From JALORV01 sp963780715 (GTDB lineage: Bacteria > Pseudomonadota > Gammaproteobacteria > Burkholderiales > Burkholderiaceae_F): DNA of 64,000 bases. This document shows, piece after piece, positions 1-8,619 of this stretch. The DNA is taken from NCBI GenBank assembly GCA_963780715.1, contig CAWADK010000020.1:62001-126000 (forward strand). Direction: 5' to 3'. The notes under the pieces are model-generated. The model made no database searches. It saw nothing but the letters and a program-made list of their open reading frames with translations, and was not told where the DNA came from. Within the stretch, counting starts at the first letter, position 1, and each line of letters begins with the position of its first letter. Both the position numbers and the translations under genes were made by a program.

Positions 1-242
1 GGCGCCGGCTTCGCGGATGGGTCGACCGGCACTGGTGTCGGCAGCACCGTCTGCTTGTTCGGCGGCTGGCGGACGATGCGGTCGGTATTCACGCTTGCAG
101 GGGGCGGGCGGTCGGAATACACGGTTCGCCCGTTGTCGTCCTTCCACGCCCATTGCGCCGCAGCCGGGCAGGACGCGAAGACGACGAACGCCGCCACAGC
201 GAGCGGTGTCCATACGCGATACGGCGACTTCCGAAGCACCAT
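1..242 (-). CDS. DUF4124-domain secreted protein, C-terminus cut by the window edge
   Basis: The reverse strand reads from an ATG at 242 with a clean AGGAGG about 6 nt upstream and runs open off the left edge. The first 25 or so residues form a signal peptide ending in an AAA-type cleavage site. They are followed by the DUF4124 signature: a WAWKD core, then GRTVYSDRPPP (tryptophan, charged turn, YSD, proline run). DUF4124 proteins are small envelope proteins of Proteobacteria with no assigned reaction, and one often sits next to guaB in betaproteobacteria. It is divergent from guaB, so the 243-395 gap holds both promoters. The 80 or so visible residues exclude the usual coiled-coil C-terminus. 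Confidence 0.8.
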   Translation of the reverse strand, partial: MVLRKSPYRVWTPLAVAAFVVFASCPAAAQWAWKDDNGRTVYSDRPPPASVNTDRIVRQPPNKQTVLPTPVPVDPSAKPA

Positions 243-365
243 AGTTCCTCCTCAGCGCGGGAATTGTCCAACGGGCTTCGCCGGGGGAGCAAGTTGAATG
301 AGGGGGGAACTCACCCCCACTTCGGGCTAAGCCAGGGCCAGCCGGGCCCTTCAGGGTCGGCCCGG

Positions 366-371
366 TATACT
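366..371 (+). promoter_or_regulatory. Candidate -10 element for guaB
   Basis: TATACT lies 25 nt upstream of the guaB ATG, a good match to the sigma-70 -10 consensus (TATAAT) in otherwise GC-rich DNA. No convincing -35 hexamer sits at the right distance, so this is a weak call by eye. Confidence 0.3.
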
Positions 372-395
372 CCGCTTTTGCGTCATGAGGCACCT

Positions 396-1859
396 ATGCG
401 GTTGGTTCAGAAGGCGCTGACATTCGATGACGTGCTGCTCGTCCCCGCCCACTCGGCGGTCCTCCCCCGCGACGTCCAGCTCTCCACAAAGCTCTCCCGC
501 AACATCCCGCTGAATATTCCGCTCGTCGCTGCCGCGATGGACACGGTGACGGAGGCCCAGCTGGCGATCGCGCTGGCCCAGGAAGGCGGGATCGGGATCA
601 TCCACAAGAACTTCTCGCCGAAGGCTCAGGCGGCCGAGGTGCTGAAGGTCAAGCGCCACGAAGCCGGTGTCTTGCGTGATCCGATCACGCTGACGCAGGA
701 CATGACGGTGCGTGACGCGATCGAGCTGCAGCGGACGCACAAGATTTCCGGCCTCCCGGTGGTCGACGGCAAGCGGATCGTCGGCATCGTGACCAACCGG
801 GACCTGCGCTTCGAGACGCGGCTCGACGCGCCGATTCGCGAGATCATGACGCCGCGTGCGCGACTGGTGACCGTGCGTGAGGGCGCGAGTCTGGACGAGG
901 CCAAGGCGCTGATGCACAAGCACCGCCTGGAACGTGTCCTGGTCATCAACGAGGCCGATGAACTGCTCGGACTCGTGACGGTGAAGGACATCACCAAGGC
1001 GACCGAGCATCCGAGCGCGGCCAAGGACGTGCAGGGCAAGCTGCGCGTCGGCGGCGCGATCAGCACTGGAACAGATTCCGAGGAGCGCGCCGAATTGATG
1101 GTCAAGGCCGGCGTTGACGTACTCATCGTCGACACGGCCCACGGTCATCACCAGGGCGTGATCGACCGGGTGCGCTGGGTGAAGAGGAACTTTCCGCAGG
1201 TGGACGTGGTCGGCGGCAACATCGCCACGGCCGCGGCGGCGAAGGCGCTGGCCGATGCCGGAGCCGATGGCATCAAGGTCGGTATCGGTCCCGGTTCGAT
1301 CTGCACGACGCGCATCGTCGCCGGGGTTGGCGTGCCGCAGATCACCGCCGTGGCCAACGTCGCCAAGGCGCTGGAGGGCACCGGAATCCCGCTGATCGCC
1401 GACGGCGGCGTTCGCTTCTCGGGTGACGTATCCAAGGCGCTCGCCGCCGGGGCCTATGCCGTGATGATGGGTGGCATGTTCGCCGGGACCGAAGAAGCGC
1501 CGGGCGAGGTCATTTTGTTCCAGGGGCGTTCCTACAAGAGCTACCGTGGCATGGGCAGCCTCGGAGCAATGACCGAAGGTTCGGCCGAGCGCTATTTCCA
1601 GGACAACGACGCCAACGTCGACAAGTTCGTCCCCGAGGGTATCGAAGGCATGGTGCCCTACAAGGGCAGCGTGCTTGCGATCATCTACCAGCTCACCGGC
1701 GGACTGCGCTCCAGCATGGGCTACTGCGGTTGCGGAACGATCGACGAGATGAGAACCAAGGCCGAGTTCGTCGAGATCACCGCCGCTGGCATGCGCGAGT
1801 CACACGTGCACGACGTTCGCATCACCAAGGAAGCACCCAACTACCGGCTCGAGACCTGA
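396..1859 (+). CDS. guaB: Inosine-5'-monophosphate dehydrogenase
   Basis: Cytoplasmic NAD-dependent oxidation of IMP to XMP, the committed step to GMP. The protein is 487 aa, almost the E. coli length (488). The N-terminus MRLVQKALTFDDVLLVPA is the standard GuaB start; an upstream in-frame extension from 153 is not used because GAGG stands just before the ATG at 396. Two CBS domains (about residues 93-205) interrupt the TIM barrel. The catalytic loop GPGSICTTR places the nucleophile at Cys303, followed by the usual GVGVPQ segment, and the GGMFAGTEEAPGE and YRGMGS motifs are intact. guaA follows after 109 nt, so the two are probably co-transcribed. Confidence 0.97.
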   Translation: MRLVQKALTFDDVLLVPAHSAVLPRDVQLSTKLSRNIPLNIPLVAAAMDTVTEAQLAIALAQEGGIGIIHKNFSPKAQAAEVLKVKRHEAGVLRDPITLTQDMTVRDAIELQRTHKISGLPVVDGKRIVGIVTNRDLRFETRLDAPIREIMTPRARLVTVREGASLDEAKALMHKHRLERVLVINEADELLGLVTVKDITKATEHPSAAKDVQGKLRVGGAISTGTDSEERAELMVKAGVDVLIVDTAHGHHQGVIDRVRWVKRNFPQVDVVGGNIATAAAAKALADAGADGIKVGIGPGSICTTRIVAGVGVPQITAVANVAKALEGTGIPLIADGGVRFSGDVSKALAAGAYAVMMGGMFAGTEEAPGEVILFQGRSYKSYRGMGSLGAMTEGSAERYFQDNDANVDKFVPEGIEGMVPYKGSVLAIIYQLTGGLRSSMGYCGCGTIDEMRTKAEFVEITAAGMRESHVHDVRITKEAPNYRLET

Positions 1860-1944
1860 GGGTCGGCGCCATGACGAACATCTCGCTGCCCGCCGGTTCG
1901 CCACTCGCGGGCCGCCGCGGCCTTTCCGTCTCCTTTCACTTTGC

Positions 1945-1960
1945 GCCGCCTTCGGGCGGC
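1945..1960 (+). promoter_or_regulatory. UUCG-tetraloop hairpin in the guaB-guaA spacer
   Basis: GCCGCC-TTCG-GGCGGC is a perfect 6-bp stem closed by a UUCG tetraloop, ending 8 nt before the guaA ATG, where no clear Shine-Dalgarno sequence is visible. It could stabilise the intercistronic RNA or modulate guaA translation. It has no U-run, so it is not a classical terminator. Confidence 0.4.
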
Positions 1961-1968
1961 CGCGTCCC

Positions 1969-3534
1969 ATGAACCACGACAAGATTCTCATTCTCGACTT
2001 CGGCTCCCAGGTCACGCAGCTGATCGCGCGCCGCATTCGCGAGGCCAGCGTCTATTGCGAGATCCACCCGGCGGACGTTGGCGACGCCTTCGTCAAGGCC
2101 TTTGCCCCGAAGGGCATCGTGCTGTCGGGCAGCCATATGTCGGCCTACGAACAGTCGACCGACCGCGCGCCAGCGGCGGTGTTCGAGCTCGGCGTGCCAG
2201 TGCTGGGGATCTGCTACGGCATGCAGACGATGGCACAGCAACTGGGCGGCAAGGTCGAAGGCGGTCATACGCGCGAATTCGGCTACGCGGAGGTCCGGGC
2301 GCGCGGACACACCCGGTTGCTCGATGGCATCGAGGACCGGCGCAACGAGGAAGGGCACGGGTTGCTGAACGTCTGGATGAGCCACGGCGACAAGGTGGTG
2401 GCGATGCCGCCCGGGTTCCGTCTGATGGCCTCTACCGAGACCTGCCCGATCGCGGGCATGGCCGACGAGGAGCGCGGCTATTACGGCGTGCAGTTCCATC
2501 CCGAGGTCACGCATACGGTGCAGGGCGAGGCCATCCTGCGGCGCTTCGCCCTCGAGATCTGCGGCTGCCGGCCTGACTGGATCATGGGCGACTACGTCGG
2601 CGAGGCGGTCGAGAAGATCCGTACACAGGTCGGCCGTGAAGAAGTCATCCTGGGCCTGTCGGGGGGCGTGGACTCCTCGGTGGCGGCGGCGCTGATCCAG
2701 CGCGCGATCGGAACCCAGCTCACCTGTGTCTTCGTCGACACTGGGCTGCTGCGGCTCGCCGAGGGCCAGCAGGTGATCGACACGTTCCAGAAGCACATGG
2801 GCATGAAGCTGATCGCGATCGACGCGACCGAGCGCTTCATGACGGCGCTCAGGGGCGTCTCTGACCCCGAGGAAAAGCGCAAGATCATCGGGCGCGAATT
2901 CGTGCACGTGTTCCAGGAAGAAGCGGCGAAGCTGCCGAACGCCAGGTGGCTGGCGCAGGGAACGATCTACCCGGATGTCATCGAATCGGCCGGCGCGAAG
3001 ACGAAGAAGGCGACGACGATCAAGAGCCACCACAATGTCGGCGGCCTGCCGGAGACACTGCACCTCAAGCTACTCGAGCCGCTGCGCGACCTCTTTAAGG
3101 ACGAGGTGCGCAACCTCGGACTCGCGCTCGGACTGCCGCGCGAGATGATCTTCCGCCATCCATTCCCCGGCCCCGGCCTCGGGGTGCGCATCCTGGGCGA
3201 AGTGAAGAAGGAGCATGCAGACCTGCTGCGCCGGGCGGACGCGATCTTCATCGAGGAGTTGAGGTCGTCGGGCTGGTACGACCGGACGAGCCAGGCGTTT
3301 GCGGTGTTCCTGCCAGTAAAGAGCGTCGGCGTCATGGGCGACGGGCGCACTTACGAGTGGGTCGTCGCGCTGCGCGCGGTGCAGACCACTGACTTCATGA
3401 CCGCGCACTGGGCGCATCTGCCGCACGAACTGCTGGGCAAGGTATCGAACCGCATCATCAACGAAGTGCGCGGCATCAACCGCGTCGTCTACGACATCAG
3501 CGGCAAACCGCCGGCCACGATCGAGTGGGAGTGA
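1969..3534 (+). CDS. guaA: GMP synthase (glutamine-hydrolysing)
   Basis: Converts XMP to GMP using ATP and glutamine; cytoplasmic, last step of the GuaB-GuaA branch. 521 aa, close to the usual 525. The N-terminal class I glutamine amidotransferase starts ILILDFGSQVTQLIARR and has the nucleophile Cys82 in GICYG and His177/Glu179 in FHPEVTHT. The ATP-pyrophosphatase domain has its PP-loop SGGVDSSV at residues 231-238. The C-terminal dimerisation domain ends in the family-typical PPATIEWE. No frameshift or missing catalytic residue is seen. Confidence 0.97.
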   Translation: MNHDKILILDFGSQVTQLIARRIREASVYCEIHPADVGDAFVKAFAPKGIVLSGSHMSAYEQSTDRAPAAVFELGVPVLGICYGMQTMAQQLGGKVEGGHTREFGYAEVRARGHTRLLDGIEDRRNEEGHGLLNVWMSHGDKVVAMPPGFRLMASTETCPIAGMADEERGYYGVQFHPEVTHTVQGEAILRRFALEICGCRPDWIMGDYVGEAVEKIRTQVGREEVILGLSGGVDSSVAAALIQRAIGTQLTCVFVDTGLLRLAEGQQVIDTFQKHMGMKLIAIDATERFMTALRGVSDPEEKRKIIGREFVHVFQEEAAKLPNARWLAQGTIYPDVIESAGAKTKKATTIKSHHNVGGLPETLHLKLLEPLRDLFKDEVRNLGLALGLPREMIFRHPFPGPGLGVRILGEVKKEHADLLRRADAIFIEELRSSGWYDRTSQAFAVFLPVKSVGVMGDGRTYEWVVALRAVQTTDFMTAHWAHLPHELLGKVSNRIINEVRGINRVVYDISGKPPATIEWE

Positions 3535-4007
3535 GGGGACTAGGTAGTCAGCCTAGGCTGTCTCCAGCCTCGTTGCGTCGGGCGGCGTGCTAGCCGCGAT
3601 AGGGAAGGGGCGCCGCACGGGCGAAGCGCCTCACGAAGTGTTCAGTAGCACGTTGATCGTGGCCTCGGGTCTGGTTGGCGATGGATACAGGGATGGGCGC
3701 AGGGTCCTTGCTTGTAGATACGGACTTCCGCGGAGAAGTGTCGGATCGCGGCATGACGGGTTGAGGCCCCCGTCGCTTATCGGTTTCTGGTCGGGTGATC
3801 TTCACTGAACAGCAAATGTCGCTATCTCGTCGAATATCGGATGCAGCGCCGCCGCGAGGCCGGGCGACGAAGTTGCATCGGCACGCTAACAACAGCGATG
3901 TTGTCTTGCGAGCAGCGCGTTATCCGTGGCAGAGAACTCATAATCCGCGGTTGGCGGACTGGGCGTAGGTCCTAGCGCCCGGGAGTCAGTGAGAGAGCGC
4001 CCGCAAC
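3535..4007. other. Non-coding gap between guaA and the AraC gene
   Basis: About 470 nt. Short ORFs exist on both strands but none has a ribosome-binding site together with a recognisable protein. There is a short palindrome AGCCTAGGCT just after guaA and no clear terminator hairpin with a U-run. I see no tRNA, repeat or mobile-element end here. Confidence 0.5.
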
Positions 4008-4994
4008 ATGCACGCATCCTGGACAAGTGTCCCGATTGCCCGCATCGAAGACCTGCGCGATGCGGTCTACGGCGCTGGGCTCGAGGCGACGCAGATTTCG
4101 ACAGGCTCTCTTTCGGGCAATTTGACGTTCGCGCGACGCGATGATGTCCTTTACAGCAGCGGCCTGATCAACGGCCAGGTAGCGCTGCGGGGTCCGCTCT
4201 CAAGTGACCAGATCACCGTGGGGGTCGGCCTGCGGATGGGGGGCGGCACGCGTCACTGGCTTGAGCAAACCGTCTCCGGCGCCGTCGGTGTCTTTCACGC
4301 AGGCGATGAGCATGACGCGTTCTACACGCGAGGCTCCCTTTATGCGACGGCAACACTCCCGCTCGACCGTCTGGAACAGCTGGCAGCCGGCGAAGAGCTT
4401 GTCCTCGACCGGCCGGTTCTCGGGGGCACCGGGCTTCACGCACGGCCGCTCGCAGACGCGGCGCTCAGGCGACTTCGTCGCGCCTTCGAGCTGATCCACG
4501 CAGGCAGTGGCCACGCGATGCGCGAGACCAGAATCGGCCAGGAACTGCTCCGCGCGCTGATCGCCCACCTAGGGCGTGCCCCAAGAGTGTGCAATCGGGT
4601 AGGCCGCACCGATGCACACGCCATGATCGTCCGGCGGGCGCGCGCTTACATTTCGGAGCATCTGGCCGAGCCGATATGCCCTGACACACTGGCGCAGGCC
4701 GCCCTCACTTCACGACGGACGCTGTTCCGCGCCTTTGCGGAGATCCTGGACGACACGCCACAAATCTACGTGATGCGTCTGCGGCTGCACCGTATCCGGC
4801 ACGACCTCGCCAGCGACGAGGAGCGGGCCTGCACCGTCGCGCTGATTGCCAATCACTGGGGGATCAGCGAATTGGGTCGTATGGCCAGACGGTATCGCGA
4901 TCTCTTCGGCGAGTTCCCGAGCGATACGCTGGCAAAGCAGCGGCCTTGCACTCGGCCGGAAGCCGGGACGACCGGATTGGCACGCTCTGCATAG
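4008..4994 (+). CDS. AraC-family transcriptional regulator
   Basis: 328 aa. The N-terminal ~190 residues are a variable sensor region of the AraC_binding_2 kind. The C-terminal ~100 residues (about 205-310) carry the two helix-turn-helix units: an LAEPICPDTLAQAALTSRRTLFRAF segment in first-HTH position, and then HWGISELGRMARRYRDLFGEFPSDTL, matching the conserved GF..lGrFs..YR..FGe.Ps motif that ends AraC proteins. It lies 145 nt upstream of two DUF1254 genes on the same strand, so they are its most likely target. The effector is unknown. Confidence 0.85.
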   Translation: MHASWTSVPIARIEDLRDAVYGAGLEATQISTGSLSGNLTFARRDDVLYSSGLINGQVALRGPLSSDQITVGVGLRMGGGTRHWLEQTVSGAVGVFHAGDEHDAFYTRGSLYATATLPLDRLEQLAAGEELVLDRPVLGGTGLHARPLADAALRRLRRAFELIHAGSGHAMRETRIGQELLRALIAHLGRAPRVCNRVGRTDAHAMIVRRARAYISEHLAEPICPDTLAQAALTSRRTLFRAFAEILDDTPQIYVMRLRLHRIRHDLASDEERACTVALIANHWGISELGRMARRYRDLFGEFPSDTLAKQRPCTRPEAGTTGLARSA

Positions 4995-5139
4995 TCCGAG
5001 CCGCACCGCGTCTCGTATCCTCGAAAGACAGCAAGCCGCTTCCCGTGCGACACCAGCGCCCGGGATGGATGCGCCCTGGAACACGCCCGGATCTTGGCGA
5101 TCCGGCGCGACGTGAACGCCGCCATTGGAGGGGAATCGT

Positions 5140-6531
5140 ATGGGGAAAGTGTTCGCTCAACTCGGCGTCGCGGCTTCGGCCGCGTTGCTCGCCGTCTCGG
5201 TGGCCACGCCCTTGCAGGCGCAGACCGTTCCCGCCGACGAGGCGAAGAAGATCGCGACCGAGGCGTACCTTTATGCCTACCCGATGCTCTACAACTACAA
5301 GACGCTGTTCCAGCAGGCAGCCGATCCTGCGTTCCCCGGCTATGTGGGGGGCTTCAACCGTTTCCGTCACTACTCGCGCGGGTTTACGCCGGCTGACAAG
5401 GACATCGTCACGCCCAGCAACGACACGCCGTACTCCTGGGCCTGGCTCGACCTGCGGACCGAGCCGATGGTGGTGTCCGTTCCGACGTCGCCAGACCGCT
5501 ACTACGTCCAGCAGTGGTTCGACCTCTACACCCACAACTTCGCTTACATCGGCTCACGGGCGACCGGTACCGCAGCGGGTCACTATCTCTTCGTCGGCCC
5601 GAACTGGAAGGGCGAGACACCGGCCGGCATCACGAAGGTATTGCGCGCCGAGACCGAGATAATCGGCACGCTGACGCGGACGAGTTGGTCCGGGCCGGCG
5701 GATCGTGACGGCCTGGTGGCCACCCAGCGGCAATATCGCATCCGGCCGCTGAGCGAGTTCACGGGCGGAAAGCCGCCGCAACCTGCACCGAGCTACCTTT
5801 TTCCGGCGTGGGACGAGGCCCGCGCCAACTCCATCGGCTTCATCGAGTACCTGAATTTCCTGCTGCGGTTTTCCCCCGTGGTCGACAGCGAAAAGGCCAC
5901 CATGGAGCGCTTTGCCAAGATCGGCATCGGCCCGGGGCGCGCCTTCGATCCGGCCGCGGTCGACCCGACGACACGCGCCGCGATCGAGGCCGGCATCAAG
6001 GAGGGGTCGGCCAGGCTTCAGGCCGAACTCGCCAAGACGACCAGTTCGGTCGACCTGTTCGGCACCCGTGCGTTCCTCGGCCAGAACTACGTGATGCGAC
6101 GCGCCGTCGGTGCCGCCATCGGCATCTACGGGAACTCGAAAGAGGAGGCCTTCTACACGGCCTACAACGCGGATGCGAACAAGCAGCCGCTCGACGGCGG
6201 CAAGCGCTACGTGTTGCGATTCTCGAAGGACCAGGTGCCGCCGGTCAAGTTCTTCTGGTCCATGACCATGTACGACCTGCCGGGTCGCTTGCTCGTCGAC
6301 AACCCGATCCAGCGCTATGCCATCGGCAGCCGGACGCAGGGGCTGAAGACCAACGCCGACGGCTCGGTCGACATCTACCTTCAGGCGACGTCCCCCGGAG
6401 GCGACAAGGAGTCCAATTGGCTGCCGACGCCAAAGCAGGGGCCTTTCTTCATGGTGCTCAGGATGTACGGGCCCGAGGGCAAACTCGCGGCCGGCGAGTG
6501 GCAGGCGCCGCAGCCGACAGTGGCCCAGTAG
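5140..6531 (+). CDS. Secreted DUF1254/DUF1214 protein, copy 1
   Basis: 463 aa. The start is set at ATG 5140 because GGAGG stands 8 nt upstream; a TTG at 5125 in the same frame lies before that site. A signal peptide (about residues 1-27, ending LQAQ) predicts a periplasmic protein. Next comes the DUF1254 domain with the hallmark AYLYAYPMLYNYK and NDTPYSWAWLDLRTEPMV segments. The C-terminal DUF1214 domain has FFWSMTMYDLPGRLLVDN and a terminal NWLPTP...F...LRMYGPE motif. DUF1254/DUF1214 proteins are widespread in Proteobacteria; no reaction is assigned. The paralogous copy 2 begins 28 nt downstream, so the pair is an operon. Confidence 0.9.
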   Translation: MGKVFAQLGVAASAALLAVSVATPLQAQTVPADEAKKIATEAYLYAYPMLYNYKTLFQQAADPAFPGYVGGFNRFRHYSRGFTPADKDIVTPSNDTPYSWAWLDLRTEPMVVSVPTSPDRYYVQQWFDLYTHNFAYIGSRATGTAAGHYLFVGPNWKGETPAGITKVLRAETEIIGTLTRTSWSGPADRDGLVATQRQYRIRPLSEFTGGKPPQPAPSYLFPAWDEARANSIGFIEYLNFLLRFSPVVDSEKATMERFAKIGIGPGRAFDPAAVDPTTRAAIEAGIKEGSARLQAELAKTTSSVDLFGTRAFLGQNYVMRRAVGAAIGIYGNSKEEAFYTAYNADANKQPLDGGKRYVLRFSKDQVPPVKFFWSMTMYDLPGRLLVDNPIQRYAIGSRTQGLKTNADGSVDIYLQATSPGGDKESNWLPTPKQGPFFMVLRMYGPEGKLAAGEWQAPQPTVAQ

Positions 6532-6559
6532 CGCGGCCGAACTTGACAGGAGGATGACT

Positions 6560-8005
6560 GTGAAGCCCAAGACTATCTTTGCGGCGGCGCTCGTCGCCGG
6601 CGTTGCACTCGTCTCGGCCGCTCGCGCAGAGACGGTCGCGACCCGGGTCGGCAAGCTCGAATTCCAGGGCAGCTACCCGAGCGACGCCACGATCGCCAAG
6701 CTGTATGACGAACGTGACTTCCAGCGCGCCACGCAGGCGTACCTCTGGGCCTTGCCGATCGTCGGCATGGCCAACTGGCAGAAAGCGCACGAGGACACCT
6801 TCGGTGCCAAGTCAGGCGACGTCATCATCTACGACGACTTCGTCAGCAAGCGCGGCATCCTGACGGCCAATGCCACTACGCCCTACGTCATCAGCTTCTT
6901 CAATCTCGCCGAGACGGGGCCGGTCGTCATCGACATGCCGGCAGGTTCCGTCGCCGGCTTCGTCAACGACATGTGGCAGCGGCCCGTCGTCGACATGGGC
7001 CAGACCGGACCCGACAAAGGCAAAGGCGGAAAGTATCTGCTGGTCGGTCCGGGCCAGAAGGTCGACAACACCGAGGGCTACTACGTCGTCAATCCCTCCA
7101 CCACGAACGTCTTCTGGGGCTTTCGTGCGTTGGAGCGCGATCCCGCCAAGGTGCAGGCCCTGCTCGATGCCTTGAAGATCTATCCACTGGCCCAGAAGGA
7201 CAATCCCCCCAAGGTCCGCTTCGTCGACGTCAAGGGCAAGTCGTGGTCACAGACGCAGCCTCGGGGCCTCGCCTATTGGCAGAGCCTCTCTGACATCATC
7301 AACCGCGAGCCCGTGCAGGAACGGGACCGGTTCTTCATGGCGATGCTCAAGCCGCTGGGCATCGAGAAGGGCAAGCCATTCAAGCCCGACGAACGCCAGA
7401 AGAAACTTCTGACGGAAGGCGCTGTCGTCGGGGAAGCCATGGCGAAGGCCAACGACTTCGAAAAGCGGTTTCCAGCGGCTCACTATGTCGACGGCCGGCG
7501 TTGGGAGTTTGCGCTGGCGCTCGACCCCAGCCAGCGCACCGCGAACTACGATCAACTCGACGAACGCGCAGCCTGGTTCTACGAGGCCACGACGACCTCG
7601 GCGGGCATGGTTACGACCACGCCGGGTGTGGGCCAGGTCTATCTCGGCACCTACAAGGACAAGGCCGGCAACTGGCTCGATGGCAGCAAGACGTACCGGC
7701 TTCGGGTCGCGAAGGACGCACCGGTCGCGAATTTCTGGTCGATGACGGTCTATGACACCGACACGCGCGCGCTGATCGACAATCGTACGCGGCAGGCCGA
7801 CCGCTCCTCGCGCATGGATCTCAAGAAGAACCCCGACGGGTCGGTCGACCTCTTTGTGGGTCCGAAGGCTCCCAAGGGCATGGAAAGCAACTGGGTGCAA
7901 TCCGTGCCGGGCAAGTCATGGTTCTCGTACTTCAGGCTGTACGGCCCGACAGAACCCTTCTTCAATCGCTCTTGGGTGCTGGACGATTTCGACGAGGTGA
8001 AGTGA
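6560..8005 (+). CDS. Secreted DUF1254/DUF1214 protein, copy 2
   Basis: About 481 aa. An ATG exists at 6554 but directly abuts the AGGAGG at 6548-6553. The in-frame GTG at 6560 is 6 nt beyond it and is the better start. It has a signal peptide (about 22 residues, ending SARA), then DUF1254 with AYLWALPIVGMANWQ and TTPYVISFFNLAETGPVV. The DUF1214 domain has FWSMTVYDTDTRALIDN and ends in SNWVQ...KSWFSYFRLYGP. It is diverged from copy 1, which argues for two distinct roles rather than a recent duplication. Function unknown. Confidence 0.88.
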   Translation: MKPKTIFAAALVAGVALVSAARAETVATRVGKLEFQGSYPSDATIAKLYDERDFQRATQAYLWALPIVGMANWQKAHEDTFGAKSGDVIIYDDFVSKRGILTANATTPYVISFFNLAETGPVVIDMPAGSVAGFVNDMWQRPVVDMGQTGPDKGKGGKYLLVGPGQKVDNTEGYYVVNPSTTNVFWGFRALERDPAKVQALLDALKIYPLAQKDNPPKVRFVDVKGKSWSQTQPRGLAYWQSLSDIINREPVQERDRFFMAMLKPLGIEKGKPFKPDERQKKLLTEGAVVGEAMAKANDFEKRFPAAHYVDGRRWEFALALDPSQRTANYDQLDERAAWFYEATTTSAGMVTTTPGVGQVYLGTYKDKAGNWLDGSKTYRLRVAKDAPVANFWSMTVYDTDTRALIDNRTRQADRSSRMDLKKNPDGSVDLFVGPKAPKGMESNWVQSVPGKSWFSYFRLYGPTEPFFNRSWVLDDFDEVK

Positions 8006-8619
8006 CTGGCCCTCCCTTTTCGGGAATGGCGCGGAAGAAGGTAACGGCAGTCAATGGTTCGGGCGCGGGTCCGCAGGCCGCTTGCCCGAGCTGACGGTAA
8101 AAAATCATTCTTAAAAGTGATGCGCGACAAGTACTTACGGTGTTTGCGCGACTTCAGTTCATAGGCGCCCCGAGGGTCGCTTCGTGCCTTGGTGAAGCGT
8201 TCACCAGCGCCCCAGGAGTCGATAGTCCTCGATAGATGTCGAAAGGTGAGTCTTCGCAGAACCGCCCGGAAACCCGCGCCAATGCTGCTGCCTGGCAGGT
8301 TGACGGTAAAAATGAAGGTAGAAATCTGCGAGGCAGAGGCGAGTACCCTTCCAATCAACAGCTTGGAAGGCTAGTTGATGATCGAGTGGGAGTAGCCGCC
8401 GCCGTCTTTGAGTGCATGCGCGCCCCTGCGTCGATTGCCTGCCTTGCCTTTGCATCGAAGCGTCCTGACTTTCGCCACTTGCGTGCGAGTTCGAACGCGC
8501 GCGGTGTCGATACACTCGCGCCCGACTGTCGGCAGACCGACTGCAGCGGTCCCGGCTTCCACTCAAACCGTCGGCGAAGCGGCGCCGGACCGGCAAGCCG
8601 AGAACCCTTGAGGACCGAT
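8006..8619. other. Long untranslated gap before the phospholipase gene
   Basis: About 610 nt with no supported gene. Base composition is patchier than in the flanking genes. The 12-mer TGACGGTAAAAA occurs twice (near 8092 and 8302), and a stem-loop lies at 8347-8370. An ORF in frame with the phospholipase extends back to 8236 but lacks a ribosome-binding site and would bury the signal peptide. Confidence 0.5.
8347..8370. repeat. Perfect 8-bp inverted repeat
   Basis: CCTTCCAA and TTGGAAGG separated by 8 nt. There is no U-run on either side, so it is more likely a protein-binding site or RNA hairpin in the leader than a terminator. It is 250 nt upstream of the phospholipase start. Confidence 0.4.
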
